From Alitta virens (taxonomy: Eukaryota; Annelida; Polychaeta; Phyllodocida; Nereididae), in contig OW028585.1 of the NCBI GenBank assembly GCA_932294295.1, positions 18,936,561-19,000,560 on the forward strand: DNA of 64,000 nucleotides, written 5' to 3'. Below are positions 36,675 to 49,700 of the stretch, piece after piece. Position 1 is the first letter of the stretch; each line of letters starts with the position of its first letter. A program made the translations under genes and the position numbers. The notes beneath the pieces were generated by a model. The model searched no databases, was not told the DNA's origin, and saw only the letters and a program-made list of their open reading frames with translations.

Positions 36675-37344
36675 TTGATAGGCCAATTCATAGTCTTTCT
36701 CAAGTGGTTGACGAAAGTTCGGTGAGCGGTCGACGGACATCCACCAAGCGATCTACGACTACCTCATGTATGCTCCTCGAAAGAATTTATACGTTATTAA
36801 CAGAGCCATGAGTGAGCAAGTGCAGTCCATTTTCCACGTCCGTGGTCATATGTAAGTCTTATCCGTGTCAGTGTGAACGCCCCTTTACTCTATGAAGGAC
36901 CTTTTTTGAAAGTAGACCCTGCTGCTACCTTGCATTTCTAAAAGCAATCAATATTTTCTATAGGACTTTCCCTTGCATGTTCTTTAAAATCTTGATATAT
37001 GCTTGCTTGATTACGACTTTAGTGCTGTGTATAGTTTTTTTCTAACCATCCTGTCTTCTTAGCAATCCTGACAAGAATTACCCCATGGTTACTTATACCT
37101 AACCAACCACAGGGTCATTCAAGTCAGGAATACCAGACTATGAGACTATGGGATTTCGCAGCATTGCTCTATAGCCTGAAAGAAGGTCAATTACTGCGCC
37201 AATTATTTTCAACGTAGAAGCGAACAAAGTAGTTCTTTAAATATCGCCAAATCTGGCGTCATTTTGGGTTGTTTAGCATGGACTGTCGCTGTTTTGTATA
37301 CTAATAGTTGATAGAAAGAGTTAAAATCATTGCTCTCCCACCAG

Positions 37345-37477
37345 GATCATTGCTCTGTCGGAAATCTGGCAGACCCTCAGAGCCATCGACATTCGCTTAG
37401 TGCCCCTAGCAGGAGAGCGTCTGCCTAGGAGACTACAGGAGAACCATGAGGACAGGATGGCAGTCCTTGAACAATAA
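37345..37477 (+). other. possible terminal coding exon of unknown gene
   Basis: After CCCACCAG there are 44 open codons (IIALSEIWQTLRAIDIRLVP, then LAGERLPRRLQENHEDRMAV LEQ) and a TAA that overlaps an AATAAA. Composition looks coding. No family was recognised and no upstream exon was found, so it could be the end of a plus-strand gene or part of a mobile element. Confidence 0.3.
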
Positions 37478-37773
37478 ATATAAATGCAAAATTATAATTT
37501 TGTGACTATAGATGATTCCATATAATTAAGTGGTCTTAGTAAGCAGGTTGTCATGTGATTCCAAACTCATATTGGCTGAGTGACTGCCTTAGCCAATGGG
37601 ATTCATAGATTTTTGTATGAGTCCGGCTGTAATGGCAATGTTCTGTGACATAAATTTAATCTATAAAGTTTCTGCATATACCTAATTTTCTCTTCTTTCA
37701 TTGATATCAATTCTTCCTCTACCATATTGACTAAATAATTATCAGTCTGTTTTCACCCTTCTTTTCTATACAG

Positions 37774-40700
37774 AATGTATGGCTTCGTCTTGGAAGGTGT
37801 TGGGGCCACAATAAGAGCTCAATTCAGTGAAGAAACATGGAAGGAGATAATTCATAAAGCTCATCTACATTCGATGCATTTCACAAATGACAAAAGATAC
37901 TCTGAATCTGCTGCTCCCAGGATCATGAAGGTGAGACCTCTGCAGTTTGATCGACACACAGTGAAGCCTCATTGCCTTGCACGGTGTGTTGTCACCTCAC
38001 AGCCCAGCGACCTAATTATGTAAATGTTTTGCTCGTTTACTTGTTCATGTGCTGAGTTTACGCAATTCTTGTTCAGACAAGCAGGCAATTAAGAAATATT
38101 GCCTAAAATCAAAAAATATGAATCCATTTCTCTTGTATTTTTAAGAGAAGATTTCTTAATTCAATACTCAGCCTATCCGCTACATAATTTAACCAATTAT
38201 TTTAACAAGGTAAACTAGTAAAGAATGCCCATAATTAGGTCGCTGAGTAGGTGACGACACTGTGCATGGCACCTATCTGTCCTGATCAGCCCTGCCTGGT
38301 GCAAAAACATAGGACATAAAGCCTGTCTCACCCACCGCCACCCACTGCATTTTGATGACATGTTTTGACTAAGAAGTTAGTCAAACTGACTAATTGCATA
38401 GGCAACACTTACTAAGGTGACTAAATACCTTGACATCAAACTGGAAAACCTCTCCAGCTAAACTGTCAGTCAAAATTGCTTTTGAATACTTTTTGTCTAA
38501 TTAAATGTAGTCATCGGACAACTGACTCGCTCGTTCATCAAAAGCCTAACAGTCAAATTTGTAAGAAAAAGCTGATTAACCAAAAATGCAGCCGACCTTT
38601 TGGAATCACAGGCATTTGCCATCATGACAATTAGCAAATTAGCATACAATAAGACCAAGGCCACGGCAATATTATAGCCAAAAATGATTTTCCTTCTTAT
38701 TCCAAGTGATACTTGGTACTTTCCAAAGGGAATTTCATGCCTGTTCGCTGGGAATGTTCAATTCTCATCTCTAGTGGCAGCTTATTAGCATATTTCACCA
38801 TCTACACACATGGTGGTGCTTCCTGATTGACCAATTTCTCCCAATCACTGTGTGCTGTCTGCTTCAAGCCAATTAAGTGACCTGAGTAACCCAAGGTTGT
38901 TTAAGAATTGAGTGTAATCAATACAAACAATACAAATTGATATGCAATTTCACTGTTAGACATTCAATGCTGTAAGCCAGCCTATAGGCTATTAGGCAGA
39001 TTTGTTTGTATTTAAGTCTAACTGGTAAACTAGCAAAAGAATTGCCATCAAGCTCAGGGCATTTCCTAATGTATTCAGCTACATTCTGATTGGCTGTTGC
39101 AAATGAATAAGCTGCCTCTTGAGATGAGAATCCAGGTAATGTAGTCAGGAGCCTTGGTATTAGTTAAAAGTATAAGGGCTGTCATCACTGAGCAATGTTA
39201 TATATATTGGCAAGGGCCGGTGTTGAAAGCTCTACCGTCTAAAGCGGGGAAGTGGTCTTGTCTATTGAAGATTGTGCATTAAGCAAGTGGTGTTTGTTAC
39301 ATGAAAAATCGTCATGCCTGACTGACTGTGCAGCCAACCTTCCAATTAAGCAATACAATAAACTAATATAACATATTGTACGTATGTCAGAGGTAAGTTT
39401 GCTCCAGAATTAGGTCTCCAGTAATCAAGGGAGCTAGAAAATTTTTGACGTGACAGATGCTCAGAGATAATACCAGTTGGGCACCACTGGAAAATATCCC
39501 ATATTAACGATATTTATAATACAGTGATAAGTGTAACATGTTGAACCCATGGCAACAGACACCCACTGACATAAAATTTTGATTGATACCAGAAAACCTC
39601 ATGTCATGGTTTTGAATGTGGATCAAATGTTGAAGGCGACGCGTTTTGTCCTTAATCATTAAATAAATAAATAATGTTTCAGGCAGCATCAGAAATAACA
39701 GGAATGGATTCCAATGCCCTGATGGAGGCCTGTGGCAGCGAATTCTACCATTACATCACTCAATATGGCTACGATAGAGTCATCAAAGTGCTGGGCAGGC
39801 ATCTCAGAGATTTCTTCAACTGCTTGGACAACTTGCATGAATACCTGAGGTTTACTTACCCCAACATCAAGCCTCCAAGTTTCTTCTGTGAGAATGAAAC
39901 TAAAGATGGTATTGAACTTTTAATATTACTATTTAAGACAACAGATTTCATTTACTTGGACACTGAACTACAGATGATGTAATGTAAATTCAGGTCTCCC
40001 ATTGGCTGAGGGACAATGGGATTGATGGATTCACCTGATTTCCTCTGGATTTCAGTTTCCAAGGCTATGAAACATCAACGTTGTATACAAACTCAAGTCT
40101 CATTTATTATTTATTCTATTTTTACACAGGAAAAAAAACCTCCATCTTTCTTTGTTTCAGGAGTTACCCTACATTATCGCAGCAGAAGAAAAGGCTACCT
40201 GCCATACGTCACAGGGCAAATAAAATCCATTGCTAGAGAGGCACGTCTTGCTCAGTGTATAAATAAATGAAAATAAATACATTAAAATGATGGTACAAAG
40301 ATATATTCATATGCAAGTTTAAAAAATATATGATGAATATATATGACAACAGGCCATCCATCCATCTATCTATCTATCTATCTGTCTATCTATCTATCTC
40401 TCTATCTCTCCATCTATCTATCTATCTATCTATTTATCTATCTATCTCCAGGTTTATCATACCGACTTGGACGTGGAAGTTTTACAGGAAGAGGAAAACA
40501 GGAATATGACTTACATAGTCATGAGACTCAAGTTTGACAATAAAGGTGAATTCTTTATTTTATTTCATATTCATTTTTTGTCTGAAAAATTCCTTGCCAA
40601 TAAGGGTCCTGTGTCGTGTAATATATAACAGAACTACATCTTTATTCTGACTTATGATAAATAACTGGTGCTTTTTACTATTATCAAGTAGCTCATTAAC

Positions 40701-43700
40701 TAACGTACACTCTTGTTTTTCAGCATTTATCGAAAGGAAAAATGAAGAGCTAGCCCGACTGGAGTTAACGAAAGATTTGCCAATTACATACGAGATGTTG
40801 AACATTGTATTTCCTTTTAATTTTGTGTTTGATGAAAACCTGGTCATCAATGACGCTGGCGCAAGTCTACAAAAACTTGTCCCCTATATCCGAGGTCACC
40901 CGGTCGATGAGGTTTTCGTGTTGAAAAGACCTCTGGTAACATTAAATGAGGAAAATGTAAGTTAAGGGTTTAGAATATTGGTTTTGAACTTAACACTGTA
41001 CCTGCATTTGAGTAAGTAGTATGTAGTTTGGTAGTTTATTTGACCTAATTATACACATATACAGAGATATAAAGGCAAACATTCATACATACAACATACT
41101 ATCCTACAATTATTAAAAACATAAAGCGCGAAATGGGTGGTCAGGAGACATCCGTAAGCTATATGACATAGTGTTTATGTAGATGCCACCTTGAATAAAG
41201 GAAAAATATATACAGATTAAGAAATAAATAAATGAATATTTAAATTATAAGATATCAGAAGAAACCACTAAGTTAAGTGTTATCTACATGTAGGTAAAAG
41301 ATCAATGGTAAAACCACCTTTCAGCTGTCTGTAGCTGGTGGACTCTCAACTTGAAGCCACAACTACCTACACCTATCGCCAAATATCGTTTGGCTGAATT
41401 AGCCCCATGCCAAGATATCCTCTGTAATAATAAAACAAGGCAAAGTCTCTGTCTTATATTACCTTCAGATTACATCTTTCAACTTTTCCATCAGACTTCT
41501 ATTGTGTGCATGAATTTCATCAATAATGTGTTTCTGTCTGTTCATGAGGCTGGTAAAAGACATGAAATTCAGTTATATTGAACAGCAGCCTGAGACATGA
41601 TTACAGCAATACTCTTACAGATATATAATAGTTATATCCCTCGTAGTCGAGACTAACATTTTTGTTGGATATCACTCAGAACAACAGGAAAACTATCTAT
41701 AGGTGAAGTATAACCTGGGTTATACTTCACCACGTGACCTTTTCTATTTTTCTTTTGCGGGATATAACCAACGAAAATGTTAGTTAACTCCCTCCGGAGT
41801 GAAAACTGAACTGTTATGCATAATAAAGGCATTAAAACAAAACAAACAATCAAACAAATCAGTAAATATGCCCAATGGAGTATAAGTTAGTTATATCCCT
41901 CATAGTCGGGTAACTAACATTTTTGTTGGTTATATCCCTCCACCTTCAGTGTCGGGATATAACCAACAACCATTTTAGTTAACTCCTTCTTATTCAGGAT
42001 AAAACTAATACTTAATACCCGACAAGTAAATGCCTCTTTTAGAATTTTAAGATGGTGAGAATTTACAATATATATGTTTATTAAATACACTTTGATTAAA
42101 GGTATACACAGAAATTATAAAGTTAATTTACAATGTTATTTAATACATAAATGGAAAATTAATGGGGTAAAAAGTCTTTGTCTATTTTTCCAAAAATGAA
42201 GTCTTTCACAGCTACTACAGTTGCTTGCTCATCATCAGTGAGCAAACTGAGTTGAGCTGATAGTGGCCATTTAATATGTCTGGGCTCCATACTGTCTCCT
42301 GATCCAGTCCAGGTTTCCACCAATTGTGCAGATTGACTTGCCATATTGGCCAAAAACCTCACTTTCTCATTGTCACTGTTTATCAATGAAAAACAAACGT
42401 TTGTCTCCATCATTGCAGATATTACATTACATCAACAACGTATTTGAACTTCATACTTCAGACCCTGTGGTCGACTCTTCGACAACTACGAACACTGAGG
42501 GTAGGTAGAAACAACTTGATCCAGACAGAGCTGTCCTCCCTCTAACTTTATAGGGAATAAACGTCATACATTGGTACATATTTTGTTTTACAAAATCAAA
42601 GTGGCAACTGGTAAGGTTCTTCGAATCTGTGTAAAGGTACAGAATAGCTACCATGCATAACTGTAGAGTGTGCAATGTTGGTCACTGGGGTTAAAGGTCA
42701 CCCAAAGTGTGACCACCCTGGCCGCGAGGTGGCCCAGGACTCATGAATTTCATGCTATAGCCAAAAGGTCTAAAATACATTTTTAATCAGGAGAAATAGT
42801 AGGGTATTGACCTCCTTTGATGTCTTGATCGAACTATTGATCCTTTCACTTTGACTCATGACTTGAATCAAACCAACTGTCGATGAGGGCGAAGTAACAC
42901 CTGGATCCAATGACGCTCAATGACCTGATGCGGAAAGTTAGAAAAGTATAGGTTTACATGAGAATTAGGAAACCCAGATAAATGCCACTTTGGATTAGCT
43001 AAATTCCCAGCTTTAGAACATATCCATGGAATACATCAATATTGTAGGCACTCCTATTTGCAACACTAAATTTCAAGAGACTCAGTACTGTTTTTACAGC
43101 ATTGAAAAGTATGGTGAAAACTGATAGAAATGACTTATCAATGCATATTAACTTGAGAAATGACTTATCAATGCATATTAACTTGAGATCTCTTTCCCTA
43201 TTTCATATATAAAATGTACCTTTATTCTATTTTTAAAACGTACCCAAATTTTTACCAAATGTCTCCCAATTTACATCTGCCTTCCCTTTATTTACATTGT
43301 AAATATCAACCTTTCCAAGTTTATAAATATGAAAAAATACAACATACAGACACAGGATCACATTCTTTAGTTTTGTTAATTCTCCATTTCAGCTGAAAAT
43401 GAAGAAGAGGAAGAAGCGGATTACAAGATTCTTCGATTGAAGGGCCAAATGTTTCATATGAAGCACTGGAATTCCTTCCTGTTTATAGGCACCCCAGTGT
43501 AAGTACAGTCACACCAAAAATTATTCAGACTCTTTCGGAATTTCATGCAAATTTTAAACATATTAATAGTGATTTAGCTTAAGGTGACACTGGATTCCAT
43601 TGTATCATTGTCATGTTAATTTCAATAACACTCTGAGGCTGTGATTGCAATGTCTGTGTCAATGTCGTTTAGGAAGGTGATATATTGATCAAAAGTAACA

Positions 43701-46700
43701 TGTCTGAATAACTTTTGGTTTGACTGTATATTCATGTACAATTTTGTTCATATACCATGGAACCCCACATATTTGACCATCCTAAGACTTAACAAGAAGA
43801 AAGTGTGACACAGCAGTTTTAGAGCGAGCATGGACAGTTGCATCCTCATAATGACTTTTCAGACTGATTAGCTCTGATTGAAACATTTGATAAGAATGAT
43901 ATAATCACCCCGACATCTGGGCAATAAACTTGTTTGCACCTCTTTTGACCAAGGTCAATTGTAATGCTATTTCTGTATCTTCCCCCACTAATGGCCTGTA
44001 TAGCAAAGACAAGTATTTTATGACAAGGACATTGGAATGGGCTAGAAAAGTTGGTCAATTATTATACAATCTTTCTGATCGGTCTATTTCAACCCTGAAC
44101 TGTCCATGCTCACTCTAAAACAAGTCTGTCTTAACTGAGACTTTTTTAACATTTTAATCATGAATTTGGGACCCAGAGAAGAAGTCTAAAAATTGATTTT
44201 GGAACCCAATGAAGAATTCTAAACATTGATTTTGGAACCCAATGAAGAATTCTAAACATTGATTTTGGAACCCAGTGAAGGTCTTAAAATTTAGTTGGGT
44301 TTTCTATTTAGTCCAATTCATTGATCAGCCAAGCCTCAATTAAGAGCTACAGTTGTAATCAATGTAAAGGACATTACTTGTAGATATAACTTTGCTCCAC
44401 TAAAGCCTTTATGAGAAGGCTGTATTTACCCAAATTTTTAGTTTGTAGTCTAAATGCATATTTCTTGAAATTTTGAAGCATGGAAAACCTGGAAACAATG
44501 ATGAGAACTGGTATGTACCTGAACGACCTCAGCATGCACGACTCAAGCAGGGACCTCGTTCTGGCTGGAACTCAACAACAGGCAGAGATCAGGCTACTAC
44601 TCGATCAGGTCTGTCCAAAATTGGCCAACTTTGGTCCTTTATTGCCATTTCCTGGCCATTGGTGGCAACACCAGTCTGACGGTGTGATTTGAAATGTAAT
44701 AGGGTGTTCCTAAAATTGGTAATTATTACATTATAGTTTTAGTAAACTTTTCATAATGAACCACTTAAGTCAGCCACTTCGAGAAAGTTGTACTTTCAGA
44801 ATGAGAAAACTAGTCAATTTAATTTATTTCTCATAATGGGAGACTCTTATATTTAAATCAACCATATACTATGTAAATAATAATTGATTTTTGAATTTTT
44901 TTTTCTACATTGTATCATATCAAGTTCACCATTTATGTGTGTGATTAAAGATTATATATATATAAATTTGATGAATTACTGAACGAGCCCACACAATAAC
45001 TACTAAGGGGTGGCTGACCATGCTATCAAAATTTTCTTTTAGTTTACAGTTTCAGTATTCTTTATTAGGAACAAAGCAAATCAAAACGACTGGAGGACAG
45101 CATGAAAAAAGTGGATGAAGAGTTGAAGAGAACAGATGCCTTGCTCTATCAGATGATTCCAAAACAAGTGGCAGACAAGCTGAGGACTGGAGGTGCTCTT
45201 ATGAATGTCTCACAGGTGAGTTTTAAGGTGCTGTTGTGAATGTCTCACAAGTGAATTAGGGTTCTATTATGAATTTCACAAGTGAGTATTATGGTGATAT
45301 TTTTAATGTCTCAAATGTGGTCGCATATACCAAAAGACGAGAGACTATGCGAATGTGGTGAAGGAATACAGTGGGTGAAGGGGTGATTCGGGCTTTACGT
45401 CCTGTATTTCTGCACCAGTTGGGCTAATTAGAACAGGTAGAGGCCATGGCAATGAGACGAAGGATGAAACAGCCATCCAACTTAGGCTCGACCGGGAGGT
45501 GAAGGAATACAGACTGAGTGACATGTCCTAAATGATTGTCCAAGGACATCACATATCCTCCACCTATTCCCTTCCCTGGACACTTCCTCGGTGCCTGACC
45601 TGGTGAAAACAAAGCCAGAGACTATCTCAAGTAAACTTGTTTATCAAATCTTATGTCATTTCCAGTGACTCTACAAACTACATTTATAAGTACTATACAT
45701 TTCATAATGGTGTAAAATATCTTTTATATTTGTGCTTCCCCCATAAAATCCAAAATATTATACTCAAATTTTGAGATTTTGTATTGAGCTCCTTCTTTAT
45801 ACAGTCAATAACCAGCAATACAATACAATACAATGAGTATGCCATAGCCAGAACCGACCTACATTGCATTAGATGCGACGTAGGGTCGGAACGACTTGTA
45901 TAGGAATTCTTGGAATTTGACATTTTTGAACAAACACGTTAGCATACCTTATTTCGTCGTTATGTCTGGAGGACTGCTCTGTTTACTATTGTGTCGCACT
46001 CAGATATGGTTGATTTCTACCAATTAAACTACTGTGCCATTTTCGAGTTCACGTTCGTTGATAATCCATTTGCCTAGTACCGCCAAACCTTGCTAGAGGG
46101 CTCCGGCGACGTTCTAGCGTGCATTGCCCTAGGGGATAAAATTCACACGGAATAATGCTGCCAAGTCCTTAGTTCTGTCAATTTGATATAAAAAACATCC
46201 ACATGATTCAAATTCAATACCAAGCAAATAGAGCAAATTATTCACCAATTTTTTAACATCAACAAGTCTGAACAGGCACAGTGGCACCACATTGTGTCAA
46301 TGGCGTCCACAGGGGGGGTTTTCCCAACGCCTCGCTTTCATTCTGACGCAGGGAATGCCCCCAGCGGCTGTCAAGCATTATCAACGAAATGTGAATTCGA
46401 AAATGGCACCGAAATTGATTGAAATTGAAAGAAATCAACCATATCTTAGCGTGATATAATAGAAAAAAGGTATGTCTAACCCTAGACCAGGTACATTTGG
46501 TATGGCAAACGTTTATTAAAAGGATAGTTTCCGGACAAGGCAAAATTCCATATTTTTTCATCTAGATCGATGTAACCCTGTCCTGTGTACAGGGGACTTG
46601 TAGCTAAGTATACTGTTATGAATGTCTGACGAGTTAGCATTAAGGTGCTGTTATGAATGTCTCACAAGTGAATTTTAGGGGTTGTTGTGAATGTATCTCA

Positions 46701-49700
46701 ACTTAATATTGGGCTGTTGTTGTGAATATCTCACAAGTGATTATCTAGGTTGTTTGGAATGTCTCACAGGTGATTATCCTATGAATGTCTCATAAGTAAG
46801 TATTTATGTATGCTATAAATGTCTCGTGAGGGAGGCAGCTAGCATTCATTAATATCCACATTCTTTAATATTCATTGAACATTTAGCATTCTCTACTTAT
46901 GTTTATTGAACTCAAATTCATTTATCAATCTATAATTGCCATGTTAAATAAACATTGGGATTCTCCAATTTCAGGTGTATGAATCTGTTAGTATTCTCTT
47001 CACCGATGTGGTTAGTTTTACAACGGTCTGCAGCGCCATCACACCAATGCAGGTCGTCCGAATGTTAAATTCCATGTTCACTGAGTTTGATAACCTTACC
47101 GAGAAACACAGAGTTTACAAGGTAACATTTTGAATTTTCTAAATGAATTGATGCAACGTTTATTTCAGCTAGAATGACACGTTTTACAAGCTTAAATAGC
47201 TTAACTTTGCTTTATGCTGTCCATTCACAATATATTACCATTAACATACCACAAGTACCTTGCTTGATGCTAATATGGCCTGTATCTATCCTATAGTTTA
47301 ATAAAATGCATATATAACTGTTTTCATGTCATACATCAGTTAGTTAGTTATATCATTATATAATCAAAATGACATTATGAATATTAATTTTTTATAAACT
47401 ACAATCTCACACAAAATGTAGAAATGACTTGTCAAATGCATTGATTTATTAAAGAGCTGTTTGTGATAACTTGTAACAATGCTGACTCAAAAGGTGCTGA
47501 ACCTAAAATGAAGTGCTATACAGAAATGTGCTATATTTATTATATAATTGTTAGTCCTATTAGATTTGTTTATGTATTCTTATTAGTATGTCGTACAGAA
47601 GCTTCTGCTTGGTTCCTTTATTTTTTCTTGAACAATGTATGCGAATTGAAACGACAATAAATACAATTTTACTACTACTACTATGTACATCATGTTTAAC
47701 AATGTGTTGCCAGGAAGGTCATTCACAGCTGTGACAGGATAGCTAGACCAGCATAACAGTACAGTGTGCACTTCAGAGCCCTGTGTTGGCCCCTGGAGTT
47801 TGAGGTATTACCCCCAGTGTTACCATCCTACGAGCACTTTACCTTACATTGTTTTTTAGGTTGAAACAATAGGAGATGCATACATGGTAGTCAGTGGTGC
47901 TCCAGTGAAGACGAAGTTCCATGCGGTCTATGTTACAGATATGGGGTTTGATATGATTGAAGCCATCAAACGAGTACCGGACCCATCACGTCCAGGGCAA
48001 AGCCTGAGGATAAGAGTGGGTGAGATATAGAATTTATAGATTTGTAAACTTGTATTTTGTTCTAATGTTGAAGCATCTGGGTGGTCACATATTATTAGTC
48101 ACCCCTCTAACATGACATAGTCACCTGCCTAACAGGATATATTAATTAACTAGCTCCCCTGTGCAGCAACTTCAATTAACAATACACACTGCTGTTAATC
48201 GAACACTCTAACATCAACAAGGCCAGCATAATTCCGTATCATTTTTATATGGTTTAATTCAATTCAACGAAGATGTCTGACCAAACAAAATTTAACTGGC
48301 CTGATAAGCATTAACTAAGGGTGTCAGGTAGCGAGGGCTAGACATCAACTAGACAGGAAAAACTAGAGAGTGAATGGCACAAAGCCATGTGTTGGCGACC
48401 GGGTGGGTGGGTGGATTAGAGCTTTTTGTCCTGTATTTCTGCACTTGATAGGCTAATTAGGACAGGCAGGGACCACAGCAATGATATGATGGACTTAGGC
48501 TTGAACGGGAATTGAACCCAGGACCCAGCGATTGGAAGTATAGCTTGCTACCACTGGGCTAGGCCCTAACCCGGCCATGAGTTGGCCAAACGCACTGGGG
48601 TCTTTAAGGTCTTCACGTTCATAAGGTGGCTAAGGACTAACTATCCATTGAGCGAATGTAATGAATTTTAAACACACAAGTTTCTCACCGTGTATTTACT
48701 AGTTTTTGGATATTGCAATACAGAGTTAAGTCAATTGTAAATATAACCCAAAAATAAATATATTTTTTATTACCTAGGAATCCACACGGGCCCAGTGGTA
48801 GCTGGGGTGGTTGGTGTAAAGATGCCTCGCTATTGCCTCATCGGAGAAAGCGTCAGCACTGCCAATAAGATGGAGAGTTCAGGAGAGGCGAGATATTTTC
48901 TAATGCTTTCCTAAAGCTTATTCATAATATAATTAGTATATACTGAACAAGTCTAGGTTTTTTAAATTTTGGATGGGCTCAAAAGAAGTCTCATATTTTA
49001 GCAAACAGTATGTTGTTTTTACCTTTGTAAAATCATAAGTGTAAAACTATAAGTGACACAATGATTGTTGGTCATTGAAGCACTTAACAGATCATCTTCC
49101 TGTTATAACAGAGATGTAAGGAAGTTACCGTGAGAGTTGGCAACCCTCCCACTAGTCTTACGAACATATTTAACAGAAGCTGACATATAGTTTTTAGATT
49201 AACATCAGGTAATGTTATTGAAAACTGATGAACTACCATATCATCAATGCAGTAAGAAAAAAAATTAATTTTAGATTCCATTTCTTCAAGCAGGTTTTTT
49301 AAAAAAATTATGTTGCTTACTTACAGAGCACAACATTTGTTAATTTTTTAGTCGACTGAATTTTCTACTACAAATGAATATAAAAGTGTCTTTGCACCTT
49401 ACCTTCTTGCAGCCAATGAAAGTGCACATTAGTCCATCAACCAGGGACCAACTCAAGTCCCAGCCTTTCAAAATAGAACCAGCCTACCCGGTGAAGATTC
49501 ACGTAAGTACAAAGAAAAAACCTCTGGTGTAGGTTTATTGATCTTAACATCATCTTAATGTTTAGGTGGCCTTATTTGTGAAGCCAATTACAATATTATG
49601 TTTACAAATGATTAATTTCATGAAATAGCCATAGACCGGCATAACGAACGAGTTTGCAAGCACAGAGACCTGCGTCACTGGGGTTGGAGGTCTTCAACCA

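Noticed and set aside
40343..40537. ORF reading SIYLSIYLS repeats
   Set aside because: Translation of the (TATC)n tract running into cyclase exon 4 in the wrong frame.
46259..46561. Minus-strand 100-codon ORF
   Set aside because: No recognisable motif, lies inside cyclase intron 9, and lacks homologous features or splice logic.
45069..48887. Suspected loss of the guanine-specifying Glu in the cyclase
   Set aside because: On realignment the specifying Glu is the one in VETIGD (Glu469), which is conserved, as is Cys540.
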